A stretch of DNA of 21,928 bases from JAQSWP01 sp050185515. GTDB lineage: Bacteria > Pseudomonadota > Alphaproteobacteria > Reyranellales > JAQSWP01. Position numbers and translations under genes: made by a program. Below, piece by piece: positions 21,251 through 21,928 of the stretch; position 1 is the stretch's first letter; every line of letters begins with the position of its first letter. The notes under the pieces were generated by a model, which searched no databases, was not told where the DNA came from, and worked only from the letters and a program-made list of their open reading frames with translations. The DNA lies in contig JBFWZG010000049.1 of NCBI GenBank assembly GCA_050185515.1, positions 1 through 21,928 of the forward strand. The letters are read 5' to 3'.

Positions 21251-21928
21251 ATGAATGACATCGCGCGCCTGAAGACCCTGCTCGACGCCGCCGCCGACAT
21301 CATGGTGTTCACCGGCGCCGGCATCTCCACCGAATCGGGCATTCCCGATTTCCGCTCGCCCGGCGGCATCTGGAGCCAGTACCGGCCGATCGACTTCTCC
21401 GAGTTCATGGCGTCGGACGAGGCGCGGCGCGAATCCTGGCGGCGCAAATTCGCCACCGATACGGTGATGCGCAAGGCCGAACCCAATGCTGGCCATCGCG
21501 CCGTCGCGGCCCTGGTCGAGCGCGGCAAGTTTTCTTCGGTGGTGACGCAGAACGTCGACGGGCTGCACCAGAAAGCCGGCGTGCCCGATGCGAAAGTCAT
21601 CGAGCTGCACGGCAACGCCACCTACGCCGCCTGCCTCGACTGCGGCCACCGCCACGAGCTCGACGACATCCACGCCGCCTTCGCCCGCGACGAGTCGCTG
21701 CCCGAATGCGCCAAGTGCGGCGGCATCGTCAAGACCGCCACCATCTCCTTCGGCCAGGCCATGCCGGTCGTGGCGATGGCGCGGGCGCAGGAGGCGGCGC
21801 AGGCCTGCGATCTGTGCCTGGTGATGGGCTCGTCGCTGGTGGTCTATCCGGCGGCCGCCATCCCGCTGCTGGCGCGGCGCAACGGCGCGCGGCTCGCCAT
21901 CGTCAATCGCGAGCCGACGCCGCAGGAC
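21251..21928 (+). CDS. Sir2 family NAD-dependent protein deacylase, 5' part
   Basis: The first 226 residues of a sirtuin, open to the window edge. NAD-binding motifs FTGAGISTESGIPDFRSPGGIW (20-41, written here in its two parts GAGIS at 22-26 and IPDFRSPGGIW at 31-41), TQNVDGLH (99-106) and the catalytic His120 in ELHGNA are all present. The zinc cysteines are Cys128, Cys131, Cys153 and Cys156. Next, GSSLVVYPAA (193-202) is the second NAD-contact motif. The enzyme removes acetyl or other acyl groups from lysines using NAD+. The family is about 240-260 residues, so only a short C-terminal part is missing. The gene is divergent from the small secreted protein. Its ATG immediately follows the promoter. 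Confidence 0.95.
   Translation, partial: MNDIARLKTLLDAAADIMVFTGAGISTESGIPDFRSPGGIWSQYRPIDFSEFMASDEARRESWRRKFATDTVMRKAEPNAGHRAVAALVERGKFSSVVTQNVDGLHQKAGVPDAKVIELHGNATYAACLDCGHRHELDDIHAAFARDESLPECAKCGGIVKTATISFGQAMPVVAMARAQEAAQACDLCLVMGSSLVVYPAAAIPLLARRNGARLAIVNREPTPQD

Noticed and set aside
20127..21254. Plus-strand open frame opposite the histone-like and small secreted genes
   Set aside because: Its Gly/Ala/Phe repeats are the antisense of Lys/Ala/Pro repeats; it lacks a ribosome binding site and runs into the sirtuin promoter.

Overview
The window is GC-rich (mostly coding) DNA from a Gram-negative bacterium, most likely an alphaproteobacterium. The reasons are the outer-membrane porin and RND efflux genes, the FNR/FixK-like boxes, the Lrp gene divergent from phenylalanine hydroxylase, and the histone-H1-like protein. 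I cannot name the genus. A run of exactly 100 N (19259-19358) shows this is a scaffolded draft assembly. No tRNA, rRNA, CRISPR array, transposase or phage gene is visible, and no gene-free stretch exceeds about 220 bases outside the gap.

Left block (1-9931, all minus strand, read from right to left): an RND adaptor and HAE1-type permease, then PPK2 polyphosphate kinase, a SulP-STAS anion transporter and a CAX Ca2+/H+ antiporter. These five genes are separated by only 8 to 28 bases and look like one transcript. After a 139-base spacer come a DUF2252 protein and the start of a lipoprotein cut by the window edge. The spacer holds a Crp/FNR-type palindrome placed exactly 41.5 bases from a predicted start of transcription, plus a second, perfect 14-base palindrome.

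Central block (10058-18683, minus strand): a five-gene, apparently co-transcribed cluster. Its order is an unusually long (927 aa) Orn/Lys/Arg-type PLP decarboxylase, an AspT-like amino-acid antiporter, an OprD-like porin, a GltS-like Na+/glutamate symporter, and a TAXI solute-binding lipoprotein with an extra N-terminal domain. Ahead of it lie another FNR/FixK-like box and a leader RNA with two hairpins, one of which holds the ribosome binding site. Together these genes could bring an amino acid through the outer membrane, exchange it across the inner membrane and decarboxylate it, consuming protons or generating a proton-motive force under low oxygen. This is the best candidate in the window for an undescribed system.

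Right block (18899-21928): the 3' part of phhA (phenylalanine 4-hydroxylase; its 5' part is lost in the gap), a divergent Lrp/AsnC regulator, an intergenic inverted repeat of dispersed-repeat type, a Lys/Ala/Pro-rich histone-H1-like protein, a small secreted Cys-containing protein, and a sirtuin gene running off the right edge. The sirtuin promoter suggests a leaderless mRNA.
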